Assembly (NCBI RefSeq): GCF_020687245.1
Contig: NZ_JAJEQG010000009.1
Coordinates: forward strand, 1 to 64,000
Direction: 5' to 3'
Length of the DNA: 64,000 nt
Source of the DNA: Faecalibacterium longum CLA-AA-H243
GTDB taxonomy: Bacteria > Bacillota > Clostridia > Oscillospirales > Ruminococcaceae
Positions 44,830-53,006 of the stretch are shown piece by piece. The notes under the pieces were generated by a model. It searched no databases and had not been told where the DNA came from. It saw only the letters and a program-made list of their open reading frames with translations. A program made the position numbers and the translations under genes. How positions within the stretch are numbered: the stretch's first letter is position 1; each line of letters starts with the position of its first letter.

Positions 44830-45023
44830 ACAGCAGGTGCCTGCCGCCGGAGCTTCGTCCCCGGCCGGGAGGGTAAAAGGGAAGCGGGTGCGAGTCCCGC
44901 GCGATCTCGTCACTGTGATAAGGGAGTCCGCTGCCTTGGCGCTCAGCGCCGGTCACTGGAGGCTTTGCCTCTGGGAAGGCGGCAGCGGGCGGTGAGCTTT
45001 CAGTCAGGAAACCTGCCCGCTGT
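44830..45023 (+). ncRNA. Cobalamin (B12) riboswitch
   Basis: The conserved blocks occur in order: GGGAAGCGGGTGCGAGTCCC, GTCACTGTGA, GTCACTGG, GGGAAGGC and AGTCAGGAAACCTGCCC (the B12 box). The outer P1 helix pairs ACAGC (44830) with GCTGT (45019-45023). It should bind adenosyl- or methylcobalamin and switch off the genes that follow. Two terminator hairpins lie downstream before the CbiK start. Confidence 0.95.
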
Positions 45024-45069
45024 TGGTACAGGAGCGTCCGGCTCCGGATCACGAGGAATTGGTCGTACC

Positions 45070-45134
45070 AAAAAGCCCGAAAGTTCAAAGGGTCTTTTTG
45101 CTGTGCCTTCCGCGCGGTGAAAAGGCTCTTTTTT
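45070..45134 (+). terminator. Riboswitch-controlled terminator hairpins
   Basis: AAAAAGCCC pairs with GGGTCTTTTT (45070-45099), and GCCTT with AAGGC followed by TCTTTTTT (about 45104-45134). One or both are the probable expression platform of the cobalamin riboswitch. Confidence 0.65.
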
Positions 45135-45208
45135 CGTTTGAGCTGGCCCCCGTTTCGTACCCTTTCTATCGGAAAAGTACATTCCACACAACAGAAAGGA
45201 CTCAAACA

Positions 45209-46453
45209 ATGCGTAAGGCAACCAACAAAAACTGGCAGCGCGTCACCGCCGCTGCCGCCGCACTGGCCCTGTGTGCCGGTGTCCTCACCGGCTGCGGTGC
45301 ATCTTCTTCTACTGCTGCCAGCAGCGCCGCCGCAAGCTCTGCCGCCGCCAGCGAAGTGAGCAGCGAGGAGGCCGATGAAATGGCAGCAAAGAATGTGGCA
45401 GATCTCATCGACGCCATCTATGTGCAGGAGCGCAACGAGAATACCGACGCCCAGTGCGAGGCCGCAAAGGCAGCATGGGACGCTCTGACCGACGCCCAGA
45501 AGGAGCTGGTCGAGGGCGAAGAGGCTGACCCCGATTACTTTGGCCGCGACACCGGCGACGCCTCTAAGGACGACGCCCGCAACGGGGACAACATCGGCGA
45601 CAACGAGATCCTGGTCGTCAGCTTCGGCACCTCCTTCAACGACAGCCGCGCAGCGGACATCAAGGGCATCGAGGACGCCATCCAGGCCGCATATCCCGAC
45701 TGGTCTGTCCGCCGCGCCTTCACCGCACAGATCATCATCAACCATGTTCAGGCCCGTGACGGCGAGAAGATCGACAACATGGAGCAGGCTCTGGAGCGCG
45801 CTGTTGCCAACGGCGTGAAGAATCTGGTCGTCCAGCCCACCCATCTGATGCACGGCGCTGAGTACGACGAGATGATGGAGATGGTGGACAGCTACCGCGA
45901 TAAGTTCGAGTCCGTCGCCATCGCCGAGCCTCTGCTGGGCGAGGTGGGCAGCGATGCCACCGTCATCAACGCCGACAAGGAAGCTGTCGCCAAGGCCATC
46001 ACCGCCGAGGCCGTCAAGACCGCCGGTTTCGACAGTCTGGACGCCGCTGCTGAGGACGGCACCGCTTTCGTCTTCATGGGCCACGGCACCTCTCACACCG
46101 CAAAGGTGAGCTACACCCAGATGCAGTCTCAGATGAACGCTCTGGGCTACAAGAACGTCTTCATCGGCACCGTCGAGGGTGAGCCGGAGGAGACTGCCTG
46201 CGAGAACGTCATCGAGGCTGTCAAGGCCGCCGGTTACACCAAGGTCGTCCTGCGTCCCTTGATGGTCGTTGCAGGTGACCACGCCAACAACGATATGGCT
46301 GGCGACGACGAGGATTCCTGGAAGAGCCAGTTCGAGGCCTCCGGTGAATTCGATTCTGTCGATTGCCAGATCGCCGGTCTGGGCGAGGTCGCTGACATCC
46401 AGCAGCTCTACGTCGCACACACCAAGGCCGCTGTCGATTCCCTGAACGGCTGA
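45209..46453 (+). CDS. cbiK: Exported lipoprotein with a CbiK (sirohydrochlorin cobaltochelatase) domain
   Basis: A 414-residue protein. Residues 1-29 are a lipoprotein signal (AAAAALALCAGVLTGC, lipidated cysteine at 29), followed by a Ser/Ala linker and, from about residue 130, the CbiK chelatase fold: EILVVSFGTSFNDSR, VQPTHLMHGAEYDEM, AFVFMGHGTSH and LRPLMVVAGDHANNDMAG, with the histidines that hold the metal. CbiK inserts cobalt into sirohydrochlorin in the cytoplasm; an anchored outer form is known in sulfate reducers, where metal or heme transport was proposed. ATG at 45209 follows AGAAAGGA. It is the first gene under the riboswitch and is followed by a terminator. Confidence 0.88.
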   Translation: MRKATNKNWQRVTAAAAALALCAGVLTGCGASSSTAASSAAASSAAASEVSSEEADEMAAKNVADLIDAIYVQERNENTDAQCEAAKAAWDALTDAQKELVEGEEADPDYFGRDTGDASKDDARNGDNIGDNEILVVSFGTSFNDSRAADIKGIEDAIQAAYPDWSVRRAFTAQIIINHVQARDGEKIDNMEQALERAVANGVKNLVVQPTHLMHGAEYDEMMEMVDSYRDKFESVAIAEPLLGEVGSDATVINADKEAVAKAITAEAVKTAGFDSLDAAAEDGTAFVFMGHGTSHTAKVSYTQMQSQMNALGYKNVFIGTVEGEPEETACENVIEAVKAAGYTKVVLRPLMVVAGDHANNDMAGDDEDSWKSQFEASGEFDSVDCQIAGLGEVADIQQLYVAHTKAAVDSLNG

Positions 46454-46466
46454 GCATAAGTTTATG

Positions 46467-46505
46467 ATTGCCCGGAAAGGAGTGCCTTTTCGGGCAATTT
46501 CTTTT
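46467..46505 (+). terminator. Terminator after cbiK
   Basis: ATTGCCCG and CGGGCAAT pair around AAAGGAGTGCCTTTT and are followed by TTCTTTTTC. The gene at 46580 then has its own promoter. Confidence 0.8.
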
Positions 46506-46515
46506 TCGGCCTGCT

Positions 46516-46543
46516 TTGAATTCGGGCCATTGCGTGTTATAAT
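46516..46543 (+). promoter_or_regulatory. Promoter upstream of the cobalamin transport and synthesis operon
   Basis: TTGAAT (46516-46521) and TATAAT (46538-46543) with 16-bp spacing, about 37 nt before the start at 46580. No second riboswitch precedes it. Confidence 0.65.
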
Positions 46544-46579
46544 CTTTTCTGTAAAATAGATACTTCGAGGTATATCATC

Positions 46580-47446
46580 ATGAAACTGAACCATAAATTT
46601 GCTCTTCTGCTGGCCGGCGCTGTGCTGGCTGGTTCGCTCACCGGCTGCGGCGCATCCGGCACCCCGGCCAGCTCTGCCGCTTCCTCCGAGGCTGCGGCTT
46701 CCGCTGCCGTGAGCGAGGCGACTTCCGAACCGGCGGCAGAGGCTACTCTGCCCGACGGCGTCTACACCGCCGACTTTGACACCGACAGCTCCATGTTCCA
46801 TGCCAACGAGGCCAACGACGGCAAGGGGACCCTGACCGTGAAGGACGGTCAGATGACCTTCCACGTCAGTCTCGTCTCCAAGAAAATCGTCAACCTCTAC
46901 GTCGGCATGGCTGCTGACGCCGAGGCCCACGAGGGCGACTGGCTCCAGCCCACCACCGACACCGTCACCTACTCCGACGGCCTGTCCGATGAGGTCTACG
47001 GCTTCGACATCCCGGTGAAGGCTCTGGACGAGGACTTCCAGCTGGCCATCCTCGGCACCAAGGGCAAGTGGTACGACCATACCGTCCGTGTCGCCAACGC
47101 CCAGCCTGCTGCGGCGGAAGCACCTGCCGACGGCACCTACACCTGTGATGTGACCCTCGAGGGCGGCTCTGGCCGCGCCACCGTGGAAAGCCCTGCGGCC
47201 CTGACCGTGGCCGATGGCAGGATGACCGCCACCATCGTCTGGTCCAGCCCCAACTACGACTATATGCTGGTGGACGGCGAGAAGTATCTGCCCACCAACA
47301 CCGAGGGCAACTCTACCTTCGAGATCCCCGTCACTGCTCTCGACACCCCGCTGGATGTGGTGGGCGATACCGTCGCCATGAGCACCCCGCATGAGATCGA
47401 GTATACGCTGACCTTCGCCTCTGCATCCCTGATTGAGGCAAAGTAA
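46580..47446 (+). CDS. Lipoprotein with two related beta-sandwich domains, next to a FecBCD-type transporter
   Basis: A 288-residue protein. The signal ends LAGSLTGC with lipidation at about residue 24, followed by a Ser/Ala linker. Two domains of about 105-115 residues follow. Each begins (L/A)PDGVYT or PADGTYTCDV, has a G-x-TV..G(Q/R)MT strand and an NY(D)YMLV or NLYVGM strand, and ends with a (V)PVKALD or IPVTALD element. They look like a tandem repeat resembling NEAT-type heme-binding domains in layout, but this is a guess. It lies 2 nt before the substrate-binding protein gene, so a surface role in corrinoid, heme or metal capture is likely. Confidence 0.6.
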   Translation: MKLNHKFALLLAGAVLAGSLTGCGASGTPASSAASSEAAASAAVSEATSEPAAEATLPDGVYTADFDTDSSMFHANEANDGKGTLTVKDGQMTFHVSLVSKKIVNLYVGMAADAEAHEGDWLQPTTDTVTYSDGLSDEVYGFDIPVKALDEDFQLAILGTKGKWYDHTVRVANAQPAAAEAPADGTYTCDVTLEGGSGRATVESPAALTVADGRMTATIVWSSPNYDYMLVDGEKYLPTNTEGNSTFEIPVTALDTPLDVVGDTVAMSTPHEIEYTLTFASASLIEAK

Positions 47447-47448
47447 CG

Positions 47449-48582
47449 ATGAAACGCCGCAATTTCCTGAAAGCCCTGCCTGCCGCCGCCCTTGCCCTTG
47501 CGGGCTGCGGGCAGCACAAGACCGCCCCGGCCAATACAGCATCCCTCGTGTTCGATCACAGCTATCCGCTGGACTATGCCGCCCAGTTTTCCGCCGACTG
47601 CTATGAGGGCGGCTATGTGATGATCGACATCCCGGACGCCGGGCGGTTCCTCGTCGTCCCCGAGGGGGCCGCCGAGGTGGACGACCTGCCCGAGGACGTC
47701 GTTCTGCTGCGCCAGCCGCTGGATCATATTTATCTCGTCTCCACTTCGGTGATGGACCTCTTCGTTCATCTGGACGCTCTGGACAGCATCGCCCTCTCCG
47801 GCACGAAGGCCGAGGGCTGGTATGTGGAAGAGGCCAAACAGGCCATGCAGGAGGGCCGCATCGCCTACGCGGGCAAGTACAGCGCCCCGGACTATGAGCG
47901 CATCCTTGCCGCCGGCTGCACCCTCGCCATCGAGAACACCATGGTGCTCCACGACCCCGAGGTCAAGGAGCAGCTGGAAAAGTTCGGCGTGCCGGTCCTC
48001 GTGGAGCGCTCGAGCTACGAGAGCGGCCCGCTGGCCCGGATGGAGTGGCTCAAGCTCTACGGCATCCTGCTGAATAAGACTGAGATGGCGGAAGAGGTCT
48101 TTCGCCAGAAGGTGGAGCAGGTGGCCCCTATCCTCGAGCAGGAGAACACGGGCAAGACCGTGGCCTTCTTCTCCATCACCACAAATAACCTCATCACCGT
48201 CCGCCGCACCAGCGACTATGTGGCCCAGATGGTGGGGATGGCCGGCGGCGTCTACATCTTCGACGACCTCGAGGGGGAGACGTCGGCCCAGTCCACCATC
48301 AAACTGCCGCTGGAGACCTTCTATGCCCGGGCCAAAGACGCCGACGTCCTCATCTACAACAGTACCATCGAGGGCGTGATGGAGACCCGTGACCAGCTCA
48401 TCGAAAAATGCCCGATGCTGGCGGATTTCAAGGCCGTCCAGTCCGGCGACTGCTGGTGTACGGCCCAGAGCCTCTTCCAGCAGAGTATGGAGCTGGCCGA
48501 CCTCATCTCGGATATGAACCTCGTCTTCACCGAGGGCTCGCCCGACCCGGCGTCCCTCCGTTTCTTACAGCGCATCGTATAA
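47449..48582 (+). CDS. ABC transporter substrate-binding lipoprotein (FecB/BtuF-like)
   Basis: A 377-residue lipoprotein (ALPAAALALAGC; lipidated cysteine near 21) of the class III binding-protein fold. FLVVPEGAAEVDDLPEDVVLLRQPLDHIYLVS and LAAGCTLAIENTMVLHDPEVKEQLEKFGVPVLVERSSYES are the two lobes, with a long connecting helix. It precedes the FecCD permease and the ATPase, and the cobalamin context suggests a corrinoid or cobalt/iron chelate substrate. ATG at 47449 follows the previous stop by 2 nt. Confidence 0.85.
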   Translation: MKRRNFLKALPAAALALAGCGQHKTAPANTASLVFDHSYPLDYAAQFSADCYEGGYVMIDIPDAGRFLVVPEGAAEVDDLPEDVVLLRQPLDHIYLVSTSVMDLFVHLDALDSIALSGTKAEGWYVEEAKQAMQEGRIAYAGKYSAPDYERILAAGCTLAIENTMVLHDPEVKEQLEKFGVPVLVERSSYESGPLARMEWLKLYGILLNKTEMAEEVFRQKVEQVAPILEQENTGKTVAFFSITTNNLITVRRTSDYVAQMVGMAGGVYIFDDLEGETSAQSTIKLPLETFYARAKDADVLIYNSTIEGVMETRDQLIEKCPMLADFKAVQSGDCWCTAQSLFQQSMELADLISDMNLVFTEGSPDPASLRFLQRIV

Positions 48583-48595
48583 AAGGAGCTTTGTC

Positions 48596-49615
48596 ATGAC
48601 CACCACCCGCCGCCTCAGCCTCGCGTACCTCGCCCTCACGGCGGGGGTTGCGGTGCTGTTTGCACTCAACCTGTTCTGGGGCAGTGTGTCCCTGACGCCC
48701 GGCGCGGTGGCGGCGGCTCTGCTGGGCCGGGGCGAAGATGCTCTGGCCGTGGGCATCGTGCTCCAGCTCCGTCTGCCCCGGGCGGTCATGGTCGTGCTGC
48801 TGGGCGCGGCCCTCTCGGCTGCAGGCTACCTCCTGCAGACCTTCTTCGCCAACCCCATCGCCGGCCCCTTCGTCATGGGCGTGTCCAGCGGCGCAAAGCT
48901 GGCGGTGGCCCTGACGATGGTGGTGTTTTTACAGCAGGGGCTGCTCACTGGCTCGGCCACCCTCATCATCGCCGCTTTTGCAGGCTCGATGGCGGCGATG
49001 GCCTTTGTGCTGGTGGTGGCCCGGCGGGTGCCGCGGATGAGCATCCTCGTCATCTGCGGCATCATGATCGGTTATATCTGCTCGGCTGTCACCGACATCG
49101 TGGTGACTTTCGCTCAGGACTCCAACATCGTCAATCTCCACAACTGGTCGATGGGCAGCTTTTCCGGCATGACCTGGGCCAACGTGGGTGCAGCGGCCTG
49201 CGTGGTGCTGCCCGCGCTGGCGGCGGCGTTCCTGCTCTCGAAGCCCATGGCGGCCTACCAGATGGGCGAGAGCTACGCCAGGAGCGTCGGCGTACCGGTG
49301 CGGGCCTTCTCGACGGCCCTCGTGCTGCTTTCCAGCCTGCTTTCCGCCTGCGTGACGGCCTTTGCAGGCCCCATCTCCTTTGTGGGCATCGCGGTGCCGC
49401 ATCTGGTCAAGAACCTGCTGGGCAGCGCAAAGCCCCTTTATGTCCTGCCGGGCTGCTGTCTGGGCGGGGCAGCGTTCTGCCTGCTCTGCGACCTCATCGC
49501 CCGCAGCCTGTTCGCGCCCACTGAGCTGTCCATCAGCTCGGTGACGGCGGTTTTCGGTGCGCCGGTGGTCATCTGGCTGCTGGTGCGCCGCCAGACACAG
49601 GAGGGCCGGGAATGA
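48596..49615 (+). CDS. FecCD family ABC transporter permease
   Basis: A 339-residue permease with about ten helices. LQLRLPRAVMVVLLGAALSAAGYLLQTFFANPIAGPFVMGVSSGAKLAV is the FecCD signature, and AFAGPISFVGIAVPHLVKNLLGSAKPLYVLPGCCLGGAAFCL the conserved C-terminal half facing the ATPase. It forms the membrane channel of the importer with 47449 and the ATPase part of 49612. Stop and next start overlap by 4 nt (ATGA). Confidence 0.93.
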   Translation: MTTTRRLSLAYLALTAGVAVLFALNLFWGSVSLTPGAVAAALLGRGEDALAVGIVLQLRLPRAVMVVLLGAALSAAGYLLQTFFANPIAGPFVMGVSSGAKLAVALTMVVFLQQGLLTGSATLIIAAFAGSMAAMAFVLVVARRVPRMSILVICGIMIGYICSAVTDIVVTFAQDSNIVNLHNWSMGSFSGMTWANVGAAACVVLPALAAAFLLSKPMAAYQMGESYARSVGVPVRAFSTALVLLSSLLSACVTAFAGPISFVGIAVPHLVKNLLGSAKPLYVLPGCCLGGAAFCLLCDLIARSLFAPTELSISSVTAVFGAPVVIWLLVRRQTQEGRE

Positions 49616-51549
49616 GCGATCCGAAATTCTACTGCCGCGCCGAGGACCTTGCCATCGGCTACGGCAAAACGCCCCTGATGGAGCACATCGGACTCGGCGT
49701 CGGGAAGGGGAGCGTCCTCACCCTCATCGGCCCCAACGGCGCGGGAAAATCCACCCTGCTCAAGACACTGGCAGCGCAGCTGGCCCCCCAGGGAGGCGCT
49801 GTGCTGCTGGACGGCAAAAATCTCGCGGACTACTCCGGCCCGGAGCGCGCCCGCAAAATGGCTCTGATGGTGCCTCACACCCGCCGCACCGAGCTGACCA
49901 CCTGCTTCGAGATGGCGTCCGCCGGGCGCTACCCCTACACGGGGCGGCTGGGTGTCCTCTCGGCAGAAGATAAGCGTCAGGTCCATGCCGCGCTGGCCCT
50001 CGTGGGGGCCGAGGCGCTGGCGGGCCGGGACTTCAACCGCATCAGCGACGGCCAGCGCCAGCGCGTCCTGCTGGCTCGGGCCATCTGCCAGCAGCCGGAG
50101 CTGATATTATTGGACGAGCCTACGTCTTTCCTCGACATCAAGGGCAAGGCCGAATTGCTGGCCATCCTGAAAAGCCTCGCCCGCGACAAGAAGATGGCCG
50201 TCATCCTGAGCCTCCACGAGCTGGAGCTGGCACAGAAAGTTTCCGACAAGGTCGTCTGCGTCTCGGCGGCGGGCGTCTCGGACGTCATGACGCCGGAAAA
50301 GGCCTTTGCCCGGGAAAACATCTGCAAAATTTATGCTCTGACCGATGAGCAGTACGCATTCCTCTACGGCGAAGAAAAAGCGCCGGAGGAAAAGCGCCCG
50401 CTCTTTGAGCACTACGTCCGCAGCGGCCAGAAGCTCCTGCGCTGCGGCTACACCACCGGCACCTGTGCGGCGCTGGGCGCGGCGGGCGCGGCACGGTTGC
50501 TGCTCACCGGCCGCACCCCCGAGACGGTGGCCCTCCGCACCCCGAAGGGCATCGTGGTGGAGGTAGAGCCCATCTTCTGCCGCCTGTCCGGCGAGGGGGC
50601 TGAGTGCGCCATCCGGAAGGACGGCGGCGACGATGTGGACGTGACCACCGGTCTGCCGGTCATCGCCAGTGTCGCCCTCCGGCCCGAGCTGTCCGGCGAG
50701 GTGCGCATTCACGGCGGTGAGGGCGTGGGCCGGGTGACAAAGCCTGGTCTCGACCAGCCCGTGGGCGAAGCTGCCATCAACCACGTCCCCCGGGCCATGA
50801 TAAAGGAAGCGCTGGAAAAGGAGGCCGAATCTGCCGGGTACGCGGGCGGCTTTGATGTCACCATCTCCATCGAGGGCGGGGCCGAAACGGCGAAGCGCAC
50901 CTTCAACCCCCACATGGGCGTGGAAGGGGGCCTCAGCGTCCTCGGCACCAGCGGCATCGTCGAGCCCATGAGCCAGCAGGCCATCCTCGACACCATCCAG
51001 CTGGAAATGGGGCAGGCGGCGCTTCGGGCCGGAAGCCCCCGGCGGCTCATCCTCGCCCCGGGCAACTACGGCCTCGACTATCTCCACGAGAAAATGCCCG
51101 CCCTAAAGAATATCCCCGTAGTCAAGACCTCGAACTTCATCGGGGATACGATGGATATGGCGGCGGCATCCCACTTCGAAGAGGTGGTGCTGGTGGGCCA
51201 CATCGGCAAGCTGGTCAAACTGGCGGGCGGCGTCATGAACACCCACTCCCGCACAGCCGACTGCCGCACCGAGCTGCTCTGCGCCCACGCCGCCCTCTGC
51301 GGTGCATCCCGGGACGTCTGCGCGGCCCTGATGAACGCGGCCACCACCGACGCCTGCATGGAGATATTAGACGGAGCAGAGATGAGAGAGCCGGTGCTGT
51401 CCAGTCTGCTGGACGCCATCCAGCTCCACCTCGACCGCCGCGCCGCCGGGGCGTTCCGGGTGGGCGCGGTACTCTTCTCGAACCAATATGGCCCGCTGGG
51501 CCAGACCAGAACTGCAAAGGAGCTGCTGGACGAATGGAAAAACGGATAG
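49612..51549 (+). CDS. cbiD: Fusion of FecE/BtuD-type ABC ATPase with CbiD (cobalt-precorrin-5B C1-methyltransferase)
   Basis: A 645-residue single frame joining two enzymes. Residues 1-260 are an ABC ATPase: Walker A GPNGAGKST (40-48), signature ISDGQRQRV (about 143-151), Walker B LILLDEPTS, and the switch histidine in LSLHELELA. From about 275, LLRCGYTTGTCAALGAAGAARLLLTG begins a complete CbiD, with GEGAECAIRKDGGDDVDVTTG, INHVPRAMI, PQ/LAPGNYGLDYLHE and VGHIGKLVKLAGGVMNTHS. CbiD methylates C1 of the corrin ring. No stop or restart lies between them. It ends 16 nt inside the next gene. Confidence 0.92.
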   Translation: MSDPKFYCRAEDLAIGYGKTPLMEHIGLGVGKGSVLTLIGPNGAGKSTLLKTLAAQLAPQGGAVLLDGKNLADYSGPERARKMALMVPHTRRTELTTCFEMASAGRYPYTGRLGVLSAEDKRQVHAALALVGAEALAGRDFNRISDGQRQRVLLARAICQQPELILLDEPTSFLDIKGKAELLAILKSLARDKKMAVILSLHELELAQKVSDKVVCVSAAGVSDVMTPEKAFARENICKIYALTDEQYAFLYGEEKAPEEKRPLFEHYVRSGQKLLRCGYTTGTCAALGAAGAARLLLTGRTPETVALRTPKGIVVEVEPIFCRLSGEGAECAIRKDGGDDVDVTTGLPVIASVALRPELSGEVRIHGGEGVGRVTKPGLDQPVGEAAINHVPRAMIKEALEKEAESAGYAGGFDVTISIEGGAETAKRTFNPHMGVEGGLSVLGTSGIVEPMSQQAILDTIQLEMGQAALRAGSPRRLILAPGNYGLDYLHEKMPALKNIPVVKTSNFIGDTMDMAAASHFEEVVLVGHIGKLVKLAGGVMNTHSRTADCRTELLCAHAALCGASRDVCAALMNAATTDACMEILDGAEMREPVLSSLLDAIQLHLDRRAAGAFRVGAVLFSNQYGPLGQTRTAKELLDEWKNG

Positions 51550-52235
51550 GCACTTTTTACGGCGTCAGCGTCGGCCCGGGCGACCCGGAGCTCATGACCC
51601 TGCAGGCTGTCCGCCGCCTCGAAAACTGTCCGGTCATCGCCGCGCCCCAGACCCCGAAGGGCGGGATGCTGGCGCTGGACATCGCAAAAGGTGCGGTGGA
51701 TCTGAGCGGCAAGACCATCCTGCCGCTGCGCTTCGCCATGAGTCTTGACCCGGCGGTGCAGAAAGCCGCCCACATCGAGGCGGCCCGGGCCGTGAAAGAA
51801 TATCTCGACGCCGGGCAGGATGTCGCCATGCTCAACCTCGGCGACGTGTCCGTCTACGCCACCTTCGGCTACCTGCAGGAGATCTTGGAGGCCGAGGGCT
51901 GCAAGACCGTGATGCTCCCCGGCGTGACGAGCTTCTGCGCCGCTGCGGCCCGGCTGGGCCAGTCCCTGACGGGCGGCATGGAGCAGCCGCTGACCATCGC
52001 CCCGGGGCGCTGCGCCGCTGAGGTGCTGGCCGCACCGGGCGCAAAAGTGCTGATGAAATCGGGCCGTCAGCTGCCCGAGACGCTGGCCGCGCTGGCCGAC
52101 GCCGGGCTTCTGAGCCGGAGCGCGATGGTCTGTAACTGCGGTCTGCCGAACGAGGAGGTCTGGCCCGACCTGGCCGATTATGACCCGGCCCGGCCGGCGG
52201 ACTATTTCGCAACGATTTTGGTGAAGGAGGGGTAA
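51534..52235 (+). CDS. cbiL: Cobalt-precorrin-2 C20-methyltransferase
   Basis: A 233-residue SAM-dependent tetrapyrrole methylase. GTFYGVSVGPGDPELMTLQAVRRLENCPVIAAPQT is the family N-terminus specific to CbiL/CobI (GPGDPELMTLKA), LNLGDVSVYATFGYL the second SAM loop and MLPGVTSFCAAAARLG the third. It adds a methyl group at C20. It overlaps the end of the CbiD fusion by 16 nt and precedes cbiF by 3 nt. Confidence 0.93.
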   Translation: MEKRIGTFYGVSVGPGDPELMTLQAVRRLENCPVIAAPQTPKGGMLALDIAKGAVDLSGKTILPLRFAMSLDPAVQKAAHIEAARAVKEYLDAGQDVAMLNLGDVSVYATFGYLQEILEAEGCKTVMLPGVTSFCAAAARLGQSLTGGMEQPLTIAPGRCAAEVLAAPGAKVLMKSGRQLPETLAALADAGLLSRSAMVCNCGLPNEEVWPDLADYDPARPADYFATILVKEG

Positions 52236-52238
52236 GAT

Positions 52239-53006
52239 ATGGTCCATTTTGTAGGAGCCGGGCCGGGCGCGCCCGACCTCATCACCCGGCGGGGTGCAGC
52301 CCTGCTGGCCGATGCCGACTGCATCATCTACGCGGGCAGTCTCGTCAACCCGGCCCTGCTGGGGCTGGCGAAGCCCAGCTGTGCCATCTATAACAGCGCC
52401 GAGATGACGCTGGAACAGGTGCTGGACACCATCCGTGCCACCGAAAAGGCCGGAGGCACCACGGTCCGCCTCCACACCGGCGACCCCTGCCTCTACGGGG
52501 CCATCCGGGAGCAGATGGACGCACTGGACGCCGACGGCATTCCCTATGACGACACGCCGGGCGTGTCCAGCTTCTGCGGCGCGGCGGCGGCGCTCTGTGC
52601 CGAGTACACCCTGCCCAACGTCAGCCAGACCGTCATCATCACCCGGATGGAGGGCCGCACTCCTGTCCCTGAGGCCGAACAGCTGGAAAAGCTGGCCGCT
52701 CACGGGGCTACCATGGTCATCTTCCTCTCCATCGGGCTGGTGGACAAAGTCCAGCAGGCCCTTCTCGAGAGCGGCGGCTACCGCCCCGATACCCCTGCCG
52801 CCGTGGTCTATAAGGCCACCTGGCCCGAGCAGAAGGTGGTGCGCTGCACCGTCTCCACACTGGCCGAGGAGACCCGCAAAAACGGCATCACCAAGACCGC
52901 CCTCATCGTCGTAGGCGACTTTCTGGGCGAAAACTACGAGCGCAGCAAGCTCTATGACCCCGCCTTTACCACCGAGTTCAGGCAGGGGACGGAGGCCGGG
53001 CAGTGA
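52239..53006 (+). CDS. cbiF: Cobalt-precorrin-4 C11-methyltransferase
   Basis: A 255-residue SAM methylase. VHFVGAGPGAPDLITRRGAALLADADCIIYAGSLVNPALL is the CbiF/CobM start, RLHTGDPCLYGAIREQMDALD the second loop, and DTPGVSSFCGAAAAL, QTVIITRMEGRTPVPE follow. It methylates C11. It overlaps cbiG by 4 nt. Confidence 0.95.
   Translation: MVHFVGAGPGAPDLITRRGAALLADADCIIYAGSLVNPALLGLAKPSCAIYNSAEMTLEQVLDTIRATEKAGGTTVRLHTGDPCLYGAIREQMDALDADGIPYDDTPGVSSFCGAAAALCAEYTLPNVSQTVIITRMEGRTPVPEAEQLEKLAAHGATMVIFLSIGLVDKVQQALLESGGYRPDTPAAVVYKATWPEQKVVRCTVSTLAEETRKNGITKTALIVVGDFLGENYERSKLYDPAFTTEFRQGTEAGQ

Noticed and set aside
34317-47542. Very long minus-strand open frames opposite pgi, der-plsY, the DUF512 gene and cbiK (up to 910 codons)
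   Set aside because: These are antisense artefacts of strong third-position bias; the plus strand in each case encodes a clear protein family.
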